From an uncultured Candidatus Saccharibacteria bacterium (GTDB taxonomy: Bacteria > Patescibacteriota > Saccharimonadia > Saccharimonadales > Saccharimonadaceae): a stretch of 64,000 nucleotides of DNA. Below, in pieces: positions 18,730 through 26,278 of this stretch (positions within the stretch are counted from its first letter, which is position 1; every line of letters begins with the position of its first letter). A program made the translations under genes and the position numbers. The stretch spans positions 99,983-163,982 of the forward strand of contig CALKRM010000028.1 of NCBI GenBank assembly GCA_937989565.1, given 5' to 3'. The notes under the pieces are model-generated. The model did not search any database. It was given only the letters and a program-made list of their open reading frames with translations, and was not told the DNA's origin.

Positions 18730-19484
18730 TGAAAAAAATTATCGGGTTTGACTTGGACGATACGCTAGCAATTACAAAATCACCAATTAGCGACCGTATG
18801 GCGGGGATTCTTAGTCGATTACTTGAGAATTATGACGTTTGCGTGATTACTGGCGGCACGTTTCAACAGATAAAGAAGCAGGTGATTGATAGATTGAATG
18901 TTACTCCAGAGTTACTTCAGAAGTTCCACGCGATGCCAACTTGCGGAACTCGATATTATCGATTTGACGCCGCTGATGATGAATGGAAAATTCAGTATGC
19001 GAACGATTTGTCTGATGAACAAAAAACTCAGATAACTGCGGCACTGGAAGAAGTTGCGAAGGAAATGGGCATTTGGTGTGAGAACCCTACGGGTGAAATA
19101 ATTGAAGATCGACACAGCCAGATTACTATGTCGGCTTTGGGTCAGCAAGCTACACCTGAAGATAAATATGCGTGGGCTGAAAAATATAAGGATGTTCGTC
19201 CGATATATCGCGACAAGGTAGCGGAGAAGCTGCCTGGACTTGAGGTGCGAATTGGTGGTACGACCAGCACTGACATTACACTTCCGGGAATTGATAAGGC
19301 TTATGGAATTGGTAGGTTGCTTGAACTGAATGGCTGGTCGAAAGAGGAGACGCTGTTCTTTGGCGATAAAATTGAAGAAGGCGGTAATGATTTTCCAGTG
19401 AAGCAAATGGGTGTAGATTCAATCGGCGTGAGAGGCTGGGAAGATACGGCTTACGCTCTGGAAGGCATCAACGCCGTTTCGTAG
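18729..19484 (+). CDS. HAD-superfamily phosphatase/phosphomannomutase-like
   Basis: Residues 5-12 (GFDLDDTL) hold the HAD nucleophile D8 and general acid D10. The SxTGG-type motif II is VITGGTF (~38-44). The C-terminal FFGDKIEEGGNDFPV (~217-231) holds the metal-binding acids. The cap region is like the IIB type, close to eukaryotic-type phosphomannomutases, so a sugar-phosphate substrate is likely but unproved. Length 251. It is coupled to tyrS by a one-base overlap, and recG starts one base after its stop. Confidence 0.85.
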   Translation: MKKIIGFDLDDTLAITKSPISDRMAGILSRLLENYDVCVITGGTFQQIKKQVIDRLNVTPELLQKFHAMPTCGTRYYRFDAADDEWKIQYANDLSDEQKTQITAALEEVAKEMGIWCENPTGEIIEDRHSQITMSALGQQATPEDKYAWAEKYKDVRPIYRDKVAEKLPGLEVRIGGTTSTDITLPGIDKAYGIGRLLELNGWSKEETLFFGDKIEEGGNDFPVKQMGVDSIGVRGWEDTAYALEGINAVS

Positions 19485-21527
19485 ATGAAATTAACAACTC
19501 CTCTCGAGCAAATTAAAGGCGTCGGGCCGAAAACTGCTCAGGCTCTAGCGGCGGCCGGCCTTACGATGGTTTCTGATGCCCTGAATTTCTTACCGCGAGC
19601 ATATGAAGACTATTCAACTGCGGTTAATATCGCAGATCTTCAGCCGGGAAAAGTTACTGTTAAGGCACACTGCGAGTCGGTTTCGACGCGTATTGTTCGG
19701 CGTGGACTTAGAATCACGACCGCGGTTTTGGCTGATAAATCGGGTAAAGTTAAGGCGGTTTGGTTCAATCAGCCGTACCGCGAAACGCAATTAAAATCTG
19801 ATGCGGAATTTATTTTTTCTGGTCAATTTGGCATGCAATATAATCGCTATCAAATCAATAATCCGTCAGTCGAGCTGGCAAAAGAAATTGCCAAAACTGC
19901 TGCGGAAAATAATTCAGGAATTCAGCCGGTTTATAAGTCGATCAAAAATCTCCGCCCAAAAACTGTGCAAGATTTGATGAAAAATATTCGTCCGATTATG
20001 GATTTTTTGCCCGAAACTTTGCCGGAAAATATTATTCAGCGCCAAAAATTGGTTAGTCGTTCTGAGGCGGTTAAATTTCTTCACGCGCCAAAAACTCACG
20101 AGGAAATTTCCCGCGGTCGCGAGCGCCTGGCGTTTGAGGAGCTGTTCGAGATGATATTGGCGGCACAATTTAATAAGCAAGAACAAACCAGATTAACAGG
20201 CTGGAAGATCCCGTTTAACAAGTCGGTCGTGAAGAATTTCGTCGATCAATTGCCGTTTCCTTTGACGAACGCTCAGCGCCGAGCTGCGTGGCAAATTCTG
20301 CAAGATTTGGAGTCTGATCATCCGATGAATCGGTTGTTGCAAGGAGATGTTGGCTCGGGAAAAACTGTCGTTGCGGGATTGGTGGCTGCGGAAGTGGCGA
20401 AGGCTGGTTTCCAGACGGCAATTATGGCGCCGACGGAGATTTTGGCGCAGCAACATGCGAAAACGCTTGACGAGTTATTGTCGCCATTTGGTGTGTCAGT
20501 TGCGCTTCTGACGGGTCACGTGAAAGGCGCGGCGCGCAGTCAATTATTGGACAATTTGGCTAGTGGCAATATTGACGTTGTGGTCGGCACGCACGCGCTA
20601 ATTCAAGAAAAAGTTGCGTATCATAAATTGGGATTTGCGGTGATTGACGAACAGCACCGATTTGGCGTAAAGCAGCGACAAGCTTTGTTGGAAAAATCTG
20701 ATTTTATGCCGCATCTTTTAAGTATGACCGCCACGCCAATCCCGCGCAGCCTGGCGCTGACATTGTACGGAGAATTGGATATTTCTATTCTGGACGAGTT
20801 GCCCTCTGGTCGCCAGCCGATTCAGACTAAGATTTGGTCGCCAGCGTCAGCTCCGAAGCTTTACGAATCGATTGAAAATGAGTTAGCTAAAGGTCGCCAA
20901 GCTTACGTTATTTGTCCGTTGATTGATGATAATCCAGATAATGATAAAAAATCGGTGGAGGCGGAATATAATAAATTGTCTAAGACTATTTTCAGCCATC
21001 GTCGAGTTGGGTTGTTGCACGGAAAGCTTCCTGTCGAAGAAAAAGCTGAAGTGATGCAGAAATTTGCGGACGGCGATCTGGATATGCTAGTCAGTACGAC
21101 CGTGGTTGAGGTTGGTGTTAATGTGCCGAATGCGACGGTGATGTTGATTGAGAATGCGGACAATTTTGGATTGAGCCAGTTGCACCAATTGCGCGGTCGA
21201 GTTGGGCGCGGGAAACATCAGAGTTTTTGTCATTTGATGATGAGCGGTCACGATAAGCCGAGTCAACGACTTCGGGAGATTGAGAAATCGCAAGATGGGT
21301 TTTATTTGGCGGAGGTTGATTTGAAGTTGCGCGGCCCTGGTGAGATTTACGGCAAAATGCAACACGGGGATTTGAACTTGAAAATTGCCTCGCTGGCGGA
21401 TACGGCGCTAATTGCTCGCGCTCAAGTCGAAGCTGAACGCTTTGTCAAAGAGGGGCAAGATTTGCTACAATATAATCATCTGGCGCACGCCGTCAGTCGC
21501 TATCAGCGATTAACTGTTTTAAATTAA
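19485..21527 (+). CDS. recG: ATP-dependent DNA helicase RecG
   Basis: Branched-DNA helicase acting on stalled forks and recombination intermediates. The order is N-terminal wedge/OB domain (~1-160), then superfamily 2 helicase core with Walker A GDVGSGKT (~287-294), the DEQH box as IDEQHRFG (~385-392), TATPIPR (~411-417), and motif VI QLRGRVGRG (~569-577), then the TRG-like C-terminus. The 680-residue length is normal. Its ATG directly follows the stop of the phosphatase gene. Confidence 0.97.
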   Translation: MKLTTPLEQIKGVGPKTAQALAAAGLTMVSDALNFLPRAYEDYSTAVNIADLQPGKVTVKAHCESVSTRIVRRGLRITTAVLADKSGKVKAVWFNQPYRETQLKSDAEFIFSGQFGMQYNRYQINNPSVELAKEIAKTAAENNSGIQPVYKSIKNLRPKTVQDLMKNIRPIMDFLPETLPENIIQRQKLVSRSEAVKFLHAPKTHEEISRGRERLAFEELFEMILAAQFNKQEQTRLTGWKIPFNKSVVKNFVDQLPFPLTNAQRRAAWQILQDLESDHPMNRLLQGDVGSGKTVVAGLVAAEVAKAGFQTAIMAPTEILAQQHAKTLDELLSPFGVSVALLTGHVKGAARSQLLDNLASGNIDVVVGTHALIQEKVAYHKLGFAVIDEQHRFGVKQRQALLEKSDFMPHLLSMTATPIPRSLALTLYGELDISILDELPSGRQPIQTKIWSPASAPKLYESIENELAKGRQAYVICPLIDDNPDNDKKSVEAEYNKLSKTIFSHRRVGLLHGKLPVEEKAEVMQKFADGDLDMLVSTTVVEVGVNVPNATVMLIENADNFGLSQLHQLRGRVGRGKHQSFCHLMMSGHDKPSQRLREIEKSQDGFYLAEVDLKLRGPGEIYGKMQHGDLNLKIASLADTALIARAQVEAERFVKEGQDLLQYNHLAHAVSRYQRLTVLN

Positions 21528-21530
21528 TAT

Positions 21531-22355
21531 ATGTATGCAGGAACAACAATTAGGGATGGCTCTGGTCGATTTATTGGCGTCCACCAAAAAATAGATCGAG
21601 TCGCAAGGAGAAATATAGAACCAATTCTTCCTGATTGGTGTGATTTTCCTGATATTAAAAACATTCTTCATTTTGAGGGCAAGAATGGTCCTGATGGCGT
21701 CAAGCGAAAAAGTCCAGCCGTGGACGAGCCGTGGCATTTTATAAATCCGGACGATCCGAATGATACTGCGCTCTTGGAGATGATTGACGGACATATTGGT
21801 AATTTAGCCCGAGCGCTACGAACAAATAATTCCGAGCGAGCGGCGTTTGAGGCGGCTTGGATGGCGCACGCTATTACCGACGGTTTGACTCCAGCTCATC
21901 ATTTTCCTCTGGAACAGGCTATGGCAGAACTTCGCGGCGGTGAAGGGTTGGAGACGCGAACCTCAATTTTGAAGAAAAATCTCATGAAGGGCGATAATGG
22001 AATTGAGCTAATTAAGAACAACTGGAAATTCTGGGGTGCCAAAGGTATGATGACGACGCACGTGGCGTTTGAGGCTGGCGTAGCTAGCGTGGTATCGTAT
22101 CCGCGTTTTAAGGATTCAATTCCGAGCGACGATGAGATATTGCAAGTGAAAAATCACGGCTATCGTGAGTATTATTTGGACCAAGTTCACGCCGTGGCAT
22201 CGATGAAAATGTATGACAATTTTAGCAAGAGCGGCTGGACAACAGACCTTGCTTGGCAGACAAATCACGAGCTGATGCCGATTATTATAAAGTCGGTGAT
22301 GTTGGGTTGGCTGGCGTCCGTTTGGAAACTTGAGGCAGAAAAAAGTGAGAGTTAG
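21531..22355 (+). CDS. Zinc-dependent phospholipase C-like protein
   Basis: A soluble 274-residue protein. The motif AHAITDGLTPAHHFP (~111-125) resembles the HxxxD...PxH metal site of zinc-dependent phospholipase C/S1-P1 nuclease-type folds. Other conserved-looking points are WHFI (~68) and TTHVAFE. No signal peptide is visible. It starts three bases after recG and overlaps rsmD. The fold assignment rests on the one motif, so phospholipase activity is not certain. Confidence 0.6.
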   Translation: MYAGTTIRDGSGRFIGVHQKIDRVARRNIEPILPDWCDFPDIKNILHFEGKNGPDGVKRKSPAVDEPWHFINPDDPNDTALLEMIDGHIGNLARALRTNNSERAAFEAAWMAHAITDGLTPAHHFPLEQAMAELRGGEGLETRTSILKKNLMKGDNGIELIKNNWKFWGAKGMMTTHVAFEAGVASVVSYPRFKDSIPSDDEILQVKNHGYREYYLDQVHAVASMKMYDNFSKSGWTTDLAWQTNHELMPIIIKSVMLGWLASVWKLEAEKSES

Positions 22356-22890
22356 GATTATCTCTGGCGAATTTGGCGGACGATTCATAAAAACTCCGCC
22401 CGGCTCAACGACGCATCCTATGGGCGAGAGAGTGCGCTCGGCTATGTTCAATTCGCTAGGTGAATCGATACGCGGCGCGCGGGTTTTGGACGCTTTTGCG
22501 GGATCTGGTGCTGTTGGGCTAGAGGCATTAAGTCGCGGCGCAGAGTCGGCGGTTTTCGTGGAGCGAGATCGGGTCGCTCAGCGAGTAATTGCTGAAAACA
22601 TAAGTATTTTGGGTGTCGAAGAAAAATCTATTGTAATAAAAACAACGATAGCAAATTGGTTGGAAAGCGCGAGCTCAACAGGGGAGTTTGATATTATTTT
22701 TGCCGATCCGCCATACCATAATCCACAGTTTTCCACAGTTTCCAAGTTAATGAGACTACTCAAACCGGGTGGAACTATGATATTATCACATCCAGGAATA
22801 GGTGAGGTGCCGGTTCAAGACAAAACTGTTGTGGTGGACAGTCGTAGTTATGGGGAGGCGCACCTCACCAAGTTCCTACGATTGAAATAA
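22345..22890 (+). CDS. rsmD: 16S rRNA (guanine-N2) methyltransferase RsmD, at the prophage junction
   Basis: Methylates G966 of 16S rRNA. The start is taken as GTG 22345 (MRVRIISGEFGG), which matches the family and has GAGG upstream; a TTG at 22330 is the alternative. The SAM-binding motif VLDAFAGSGAVGLEALSRG is near 47-65 and the catalytic DPPY is at about 122-125. Codons 158-181 and the stop (22816-22890) are the attL copy of a 75-bp repeat, so the gene stays intact after phage integration. Confidence 0.93.
   Translation: MRVRIISGEFGGRFIKTPPGSTTHPMGERVRSAMFNSLGESIRGARVLDAFAGSGAVGLEALSRGAESAVFVERDRVAQRVIAENISILGVEEKSIVIKTTIANWLESASSTGEFDIIFADPPYHNPQFSTVSKLMRLLKPGGTMILSHPGIGEVPVQDKTVVVDSRSYGEAHLTKFLRLK
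22816..22890 (+). repeat. attL, 75-bp direct repeat at the 3' end of rsmD
   Basis: Identical over 75 bases to 58647-58721. It covers exactly the last 24 codons plus the stop of rsmD, in frame. The flanking bases differ at both ends, so these are the true limits of the shared core. Confidence 0.93.
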
Positions 22891-22902
22891 TTTTTTGGTA
22901 GA

Positions 22903-22930
22903 CGTCCTGATAGCTGTCAGGACGATTTTT
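22903..22930 (+). terminator. Phage-borne terminator behind rsmD
   Basis: CGTCCTGA (22903-22910) pairs with TCAGGACG (22917-22924), followed by ATTTTT. It replaces the original rsmD terminator now found beyond attR. Confidence 0.8.
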
Positions 22931-22940
22931 GTTGTATAGC

Positions 22941-22975
22941 AAAACCCGCTGGAAGTAGAGAGCCAGCGGGTTTTT
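22941..22975. terminator. Bidirectional terminator at the prophage left end
   Basis: A 12-bp stem AAAACCCGCTGG / CCAGCGGGTTTT (22941-22952 with 22963-22974) with U-tract. A-tract on the other side allows function in both directions, insulating host and phage transcription. Confidence 0.8.
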
Positions 22976-23267
22976 CTGTTTGAAGAGGTTGGCAATCTGA
23001 AATTGATGACCTCTTGTAGACAGAACAACTACACTGACTGCATTGAAAGATATAGCTCAATCCGACTCAATAGCGAGAATTATAGGAGTGACGGAGATTA
23101 GCTAGAACACTCAAAGCAAATATGTCAGAAAGTGATCTTTAACAATTAGGGCATCAATAAACTATTAGCGGCTGTGTCGGTGGGTGCGTCTCGTGAGTAT
23201 CTATAAATTTTAAGAAAGCCGCCACCCACTAACTCAGTCGCTAAGCGAACAATAAAGGAGAAATAAA
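22976..23267 (+). ncRNA. Structured non-coding leader at the phage left end
   Basis: No gene is seen here. AGAGGT (22983-22988) can pair with ACCTCT (~23010). The main element is at 23165-23244: TTAGCGGCTG (23165-23174) pairs with CAGTCGCTAA (23235-23244), and inside it GTGGGTG (23180-23186) pairs with CACCCAC (23223-23229). It ends about a dozen bases before the AAAGGAG site of the first phage gene. It may be a leader controlling early genes or an independent RNA. No convincing promoter was found. Confidence 0.5.
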
Positions 23268-23471
23268 ATGAAAAATAATACAAAAAATATCAACGAATCA
23301 AAAAAGAATAATATCAACTGGAAGCAATTGCTTGAAAAAGCTAAATCAATCTTATTAATTATCATGATTACTGCCGCTATAGCATTTTACGCGGGTATTC
23401 AATACCAGATCAATAAGACGGAGGAAGTGGATAATAAGGTCCGTCAAGCAACATTACAGTTAAAAAAATAA
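23268..23471 (+). CDS. Membrane-anchor peptide, probable 5' part of a frameshifted lysozyme-like gene
   Basis: A 67-residue product with a polar N-terminus and one membrane helix (~residues 27-46, LLIIMITAAIAFYAGI). AAAGGAG precedes the start. The last codons are TTA AAA AAA followed by TAA. This forms an A AAA AAA slippery heptamer in the correct phase, and the -1 frame is open from there into the muramidase-like domain that ends at 23878. Read alone it is a small membrane protein; read with a -1 slip it is a signal anchor for the next domain. Confidence 0.75.
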   Translation: MKNNTKNINESKKNNINWKQLLEKAKSILLIIMITAAIAFYAGIQYQINKTEEVDNKVRQATLQLKK

Positions 23472-23498
23472 CTCGGAAGTCCGCAGCTATTTTCGAGA
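23462..23498 (+). promoter_or_regulatory. Candidate -1 frameshift site with downstream hairpin
   Basis: The A7 run at 23462-23468 sits as ttA AAA AAA in the zero frame, right before the TAA stop (23469-23471). Three bases later CTCGGAA (23472-23478) pairs with TTTTCGAG around 23490-23497 (one G-U pair). The spacer is shorter than usual for pseudoknot- or hairpin-stimulated slipping. Transcriptional slippage on the A run is an equal alternative. Confidence 0.55.
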
Positions 23499-23542
23499 TA
23501 GATAAAAGCGCTGCAAAGATAGATCCGAAAGTCGAGCCAACC

Positions 23543-23878
23543 GTGCCGCAACCAAAATCAGTTGCGGTATCGGGCTGCGAATTGGTTCGACGGGAACTGT
23601 CAAAATATTCAGGATGGGATGTTAGTCTAATGCTAGCTATCGCTAAGGCTGAGAATAGAAGCTGTAATCCGCTTAATCATAATCTTACCAACTCTGAGAA
23701 TCACGGAGTGTGTGTTGGTAGCTATGGTGTATTGCAGGTTGGCTGTCTGCATTTTCGACCAAATGACGATAGGAACGATACCGCAACAGTTGTAAGAGTT
23801 GCTTATCGAGTTTGGCGGTCTCAAGGCTATAAAGCATGGACTACATATCGCACGGGGGCGTATAAGGAGAATCTATAA
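23543..23878 (+). CDS. Lysozyme/transglycosylase-like domain (3' part of frameshifted gene)
   Basis: The GTG at 23543 gives 111 residues, but the frame is open back to the slippery site at 23468, adding a hydrophilic, proline-containing linker (IDPKVEPTVPQPK). The domain has a likely catalytic glutamate in LAIAKAENRS, then GSYGVLQV and a C-terminal AYRVW...GYKAWTTY, as in lysozyme-fold transglycosylases. Two cysteines near SGCELV and RSCN could form a disulfide outside the cell. Joined to the anchor it would be 203 residues and face the cell wall. No ribosome binding site is seen before 23543. Confidence 0.65.
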   Translation: MPQPKSVAVSGCELVRRELSKYSGWDVSLMLAIAKAENRSCNPLNHNLTNSENHGVCVGSYGVLQVGCLHFRPNDDRNDTATVVRVAYRVWRSQGYKAWTTYRTGAYKENL

Positions 23879-24009
23879 TGGCTGATAAACAAAGTTTACT
23901 AGCTGGAGTGAAGCTAGAGTACGAAAGACTAGAAAGTGAAGACTATCTAATAAAACGTCTTCGCAATTGGCGCAATCGTATGCGCCGTAAACAAAAGGGC
24001 AAACAGTAA
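23878..24009 (+). CDS. Small basic phage protein, 43 residues
   Basis: Starts at the ATG of TAATG shared with the preceding stop, with AAGGAGA upstream, and ends at the TAATG of the next gene. The C-terminus is strongly basic (RNRMRRKQKGKQ). Tight coupling on both sides supports expression. Function unknown; the basic tail suggests nucleic-acid contact. Confidence 0.6.
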   Translation: MADKQSLLAGVKLEYERLESEDYLIKRLRNWRNRMRRKQKGKQ

Positions 24010-24542
24010 TGTATATAAGAGCAACTCACAAGAAGTTTGACTTAGAAAGCATTAAGGCTGTAGCTACTTGTCCAGAGTGTAAATCTAAGCATCTCATGAT
24101 ATCCAGAGGAAGACTCACTTGTCGTAATTGTGGTACTGAGATAGGCAGACTTGGTAAGACTAATAAATACGGTGCTAAGCGCACTGAGATGAATGGTAAG
24201 ATATACGATTCAAAGTTTGAAGCACAAGTAGCCGCCGAGCTAGAAATCGAAAAGAATCTCGGCCAGATAAAAGACTATGACACTCAATACAGAATAGAAG
24301 GTTGGGTCTATGACGAAAACGGCAATCCAGCATTCCCATATCGTCACAAAGTAGACTTTAGAATACACAATCTAGACGGATCATTCACTTTACGTGAAGC
24401 AAAAGGCGTAGAAACTGATGACTATAAATGGCGTCGTAAGATCCTAGAGAAGGTGTGGCTACCAGCCCACCCTGAATATACATATGAAGTCGTATATCAG
24501 AAGAGCAGTAAGCGTTATAAGCGAAAAGGAGCGTCTAGATGA
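24009..24542 (+). CDS. DUF1064-like phage nuclease with zinc ribbon
   Basis: An N-terminal zinc ribbon (CPECKSKH...CRNCG, ~residues 21-42) precedes a DUF1064-type domain: YGAKRTEMNGKIYDSKFEAQVA (about 54-75, longest conserved part given by position), VDFRI (~113) and REAKG (~128). The D/E...D...ExK spacing is that of a PD-(D/E)XK nuclease, thought to act on branched DNA or ends in phage genomes. Length 177. It is coupled to genes on both sides. Confidence 0.75.
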   Translation: MYIRATHKKFDLESIKAVATCPECKSKHLMISRGRLTCRNCGTEIGRLGKTNKYGAKRTEMNGKIYDSKFEAQVAAELEIEKNLGQIKDYDTQYRIEGWVYDENGNPAFPYRHKVDFRIHNLDGSFTLREAKGVETDDYKWRRKILEKVWLPAHPEYTYEVVYQKSSKRYKRKGASR

Positions 24543-24724
24543 TAACTCAAAGAAAGAAAGCAGTACTTGCATTATGGAAGTTATATAAAGCCATGAGTAA
24601 TACTGTAGACTCACTCATAATCAACAGAGAAGATATACCTTCTGCTGATCAATGGATAAATGACTTAGAGTCTGATATGAAGGTAGTCAAAGAGTGGATT
24701 AGCGCACTATCTGACAATTATTAA
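24539..24724 (+). CDS. Small phage protein, 61 residues
   Basis: Overlaps the previous gene by four bases (ATGA). Helical and hydrophilic with a WxNDLESDMKVVKEW segment. Function unknown. Confidence 0.6.
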   Translation: MITQRKKAVLALWKLYKAMSNTVDSLIINREDIPSADQWINDLESDMKVVKEWISALSDNY

Positions 24725-24726
24725 AT

Positions 24727-24850
24727 AGTCTGGTGCCCAGATCTACGTTTGAACCATTGGCGTAGAAATTTGTAAAGTGTGCGGTTAAATGACTAGACTC
24801 TATAAAGTCTCCTACTTAATCAAAAATCTAGTAACAGCCAGACTTTTCTT
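24727..24850 (+). ncRNA. Multibranched structured RNA candidate, about 120 nt
   Basis: AGTCTGG (24727-24733) pairs with CCAGACT (24838-24844), followed by TTTTCTT. Inside, TCTACG (24742-24747) pairs with CGTAGA (24761-24766), and ACTAGA (24792-24797) pairs with TCTAGT (24827-24832). An alternative hairpin AGACT/AGTCT (24795-24799 with 24806-24810) competes with the last stem. The closing stem plus U-run could end transcription. No gene lies between 24725 and 24894. Confidence 0.5.
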
Positions 24851-24894
24851 CCCATAAAACAATTTAATACATCCATTACAAGGAGAAATGATAT

Positions 24895-25155
24895 ATGAAA
24901 AAACAAGCCGCAGAAGTAAATGTCAAGATATTTAGTGAAAAAAATGGTCATTACAAAGCCGACACTTTCGTCAGTATAGACTCTGGTGATGCAGGGGCTA
25001 CTCTTGCTGTACTAGAAGCTTTAGGCGATTTATCAGGAAAAATTATCAATGAAAAATCAAAGGAACTCGTAAAGAATATCTTTGAGGGTATTGTACCAGA
25101 TGACGAACTAGAGAAACTTATTGCAGATATTGAGGAAAAAGAATGTACATGCTGA
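24895..25155 (+). CDS. Phage protein, 86 residues, unknown
   Basis: AAGGAGAAATG precedes the start. The product is a mixed alpha/beta protein with an acidic C-terminus ending in CTC (residues 84-86), an exposed cysteine pair. Its end overlaps the next small membrane gene. No family recognised. Confidence 0.65.
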   Translation: MKKQAAEVNVKIFSEKNGHYKADTFVSIDSGDAGATLAVLEALGDLSGKIINEKSKELVKNIFEGIVPDDELEKLIADIEEKECTC

Positions 25156-25271
25156 TTTGGATAATATTTGTACTGTTTATTCTGGCTCTTGTAGCTATCT
25201 CAGAGTACAACATAGCCAAACAAGACGCAGAATGGATGAAAGAGGAGGAGAAGAAATGGAGAAAGAAGTAG
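25143..25271 (+). CDS. Small membrane protein, 42 residues
   Basis: The ATG at 25143 begins MYMLIWIIFVLFILALVAI, one strong membrane helix, then a charged tail (KEEEKKWRKK). It overlaps the genes on both sides by a few bases, a layout seen for small phage membrane proteins. Function unknown. Confidence 0.5.
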   Translation: MYMLIWIIFVLFILALVAISEYNIAKQDAEWMKEEEKKWRKK

Positions 25272-25447
25272 CACGACCTTATTATGAGGACGACTATCAA
25301 TCATTAGATGAGGTCGACACAGTAGATTTACTGGAAATGAAAGAGGGTGCATTAAACGACCTGAACGAGAGCGAGCGAACCATCCACCGAATTAACCAGA
25401 TATTAGCCAGTCGTGCAATTTACGCCACGCAATTAGAGCTATTTTAA
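25256..25447 (+). CDS. Phage protein, 63 residues, helical
   Basis: The start ATG 25256 is directly preceded by GAGGAGGAGAAGAA, a strong ribosome binding site, so I prefer it to an upstream in-frame TTG. Acidic and helix-forming (LLEMKEGALNDLNESERTI). Function unknown. Confidence 0.6.
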   Translation: MEKEVARPYYEDDYQSLDEVDTVDLLEMKEGALNDLNESERTIHRINQILASRAIYATQLELF

Positions 25448-25455
25448 GGAGAGAT

Positions 25456-26046
25456 ATGAAACGTTATAAACTACTTAAAGATTTACCAACGTTCAAAGCT
25501 GGAGGTTTATTCTATATATCTGAATATGGTGCTTTGGTCTATGATGATGGCGGTTTTGGTGTTATGGCTTACGCCCAATCGACGCTTGAAAAGTTCCCGA
25601 ATATCCTCACAGAGTGGTTCGAGGAAATAAAAGAACCGACGGACAGTATTCATTGGAAGCCTAAGCACGGCGATGAGTATTTTTGGATTGATGAATGTGG
25701 AAGCATATTGCCAGGTACCTTTTACAGAGATTCCCTGTATGACCAGCAACGACTTACTTTTGGCAATGTTTATCGCACTGAAAAAGAAGCCGAAAAGGCT
25801 AGAGACCGAAGATTAGCAAAAGTCAGACTACAGCGAACGTCGACCTTTGAGCCAGACTTTGAGAATGGCAAGGGTGGTTGGGCTGTCTATTATGACCATG
25901 GACATGAAACGCTCGCCGTGTGTGAACTTGATGACTGTGATGCTGGTGAACCTGTACGCTATGCGACTAGAGAAGACGCTAAAAAATCCATCGAAGAAAA
26001 CGAGCAAGATTGGAAGATTTATTTTGGTATTAAGGAGGAAGAATAA
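25456..26046 (+). CDS. Phage protein, 196 residues, unknown
   Basis: Preceded by AAGGAGAGAT. Many aromatic and acidic residues; two stretches resemble each other in style (KPKHGDEYFWIDE, ~63-75; KGGWAVYYDHGHETLAV, ~139-155), suggesting two small beta-rich modules separated by a basic helix (EKEAEKARDRRLAKVR). No family recognised. Coupled to the next gene (TAATG). Confidence 0.65.
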   Translation: MKRYKLLKDLPTFKAGGLFYISEYGALVYDDGGFGVMAYAQSTLEKFPNILTEWFEEIKEPTDSIHWKPKHGDEYFWIDECGSILPGTFYRDSLYDQQRLTFGNVYRTEKEAEKARDRRLAKVRLQRTSTFEPDFENGKGGWAVYYDHGHETLAVCELDDCDAGEPVRYATREDAKKSIEENEQDWKIYFGIKEEE

Positions 26047-26276
26047 TGCCAGGAACAAAGGCTGGAGGCTTAAAAGCCGCTCAGAAAAACTTAGCAAGCA
26101 ATCCTAACTTCTATGCAGAAATTGGACGAAAAGGTGGCTCAGCTACTTTTGCAAGCCACGGAAGTTGTAAAGGATTCGCTCAAGATATCGAATGCGACTG
26201 CGACTTAATTGACGGTCCTCACTTCGTAAAGAAGTGTGCTGGTAAAAAGGGCGGTCGCATTAGCAAACGAAAGTAA
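26046..26276 (+). CDS. Small KGG-motif, cysteine-containing phage protein
   Basis: A 76-residue basic protein with IGRKGGSAT and GKKGGRISK glycine motifs like those of KGG-type small proteins, and four cysteines (SCKG, ECDCD, KKCAG) that could bind a metal. Possibly nucleic-acid binding. It is the last gene before the large non-coding structured region. Confidence 0.55.
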   Translation: MPGTKAGGLKAAQKNLASNPNFYAEIGRKGGSATFASHGSCKGFAQDIECDCDLIDGPHFVKKCAGKKGGRISKRK

Positions 26277-26278
26277 GC

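Noticed and set aside
24727..24850. A tRNA gene in the early phage region
   Set aside because: The 7-bp closing stem and branched fold look tRNA-like, but the size, missing T-loop and D-loop consensus and absence of an anticodon arm of five pairs argue against it.
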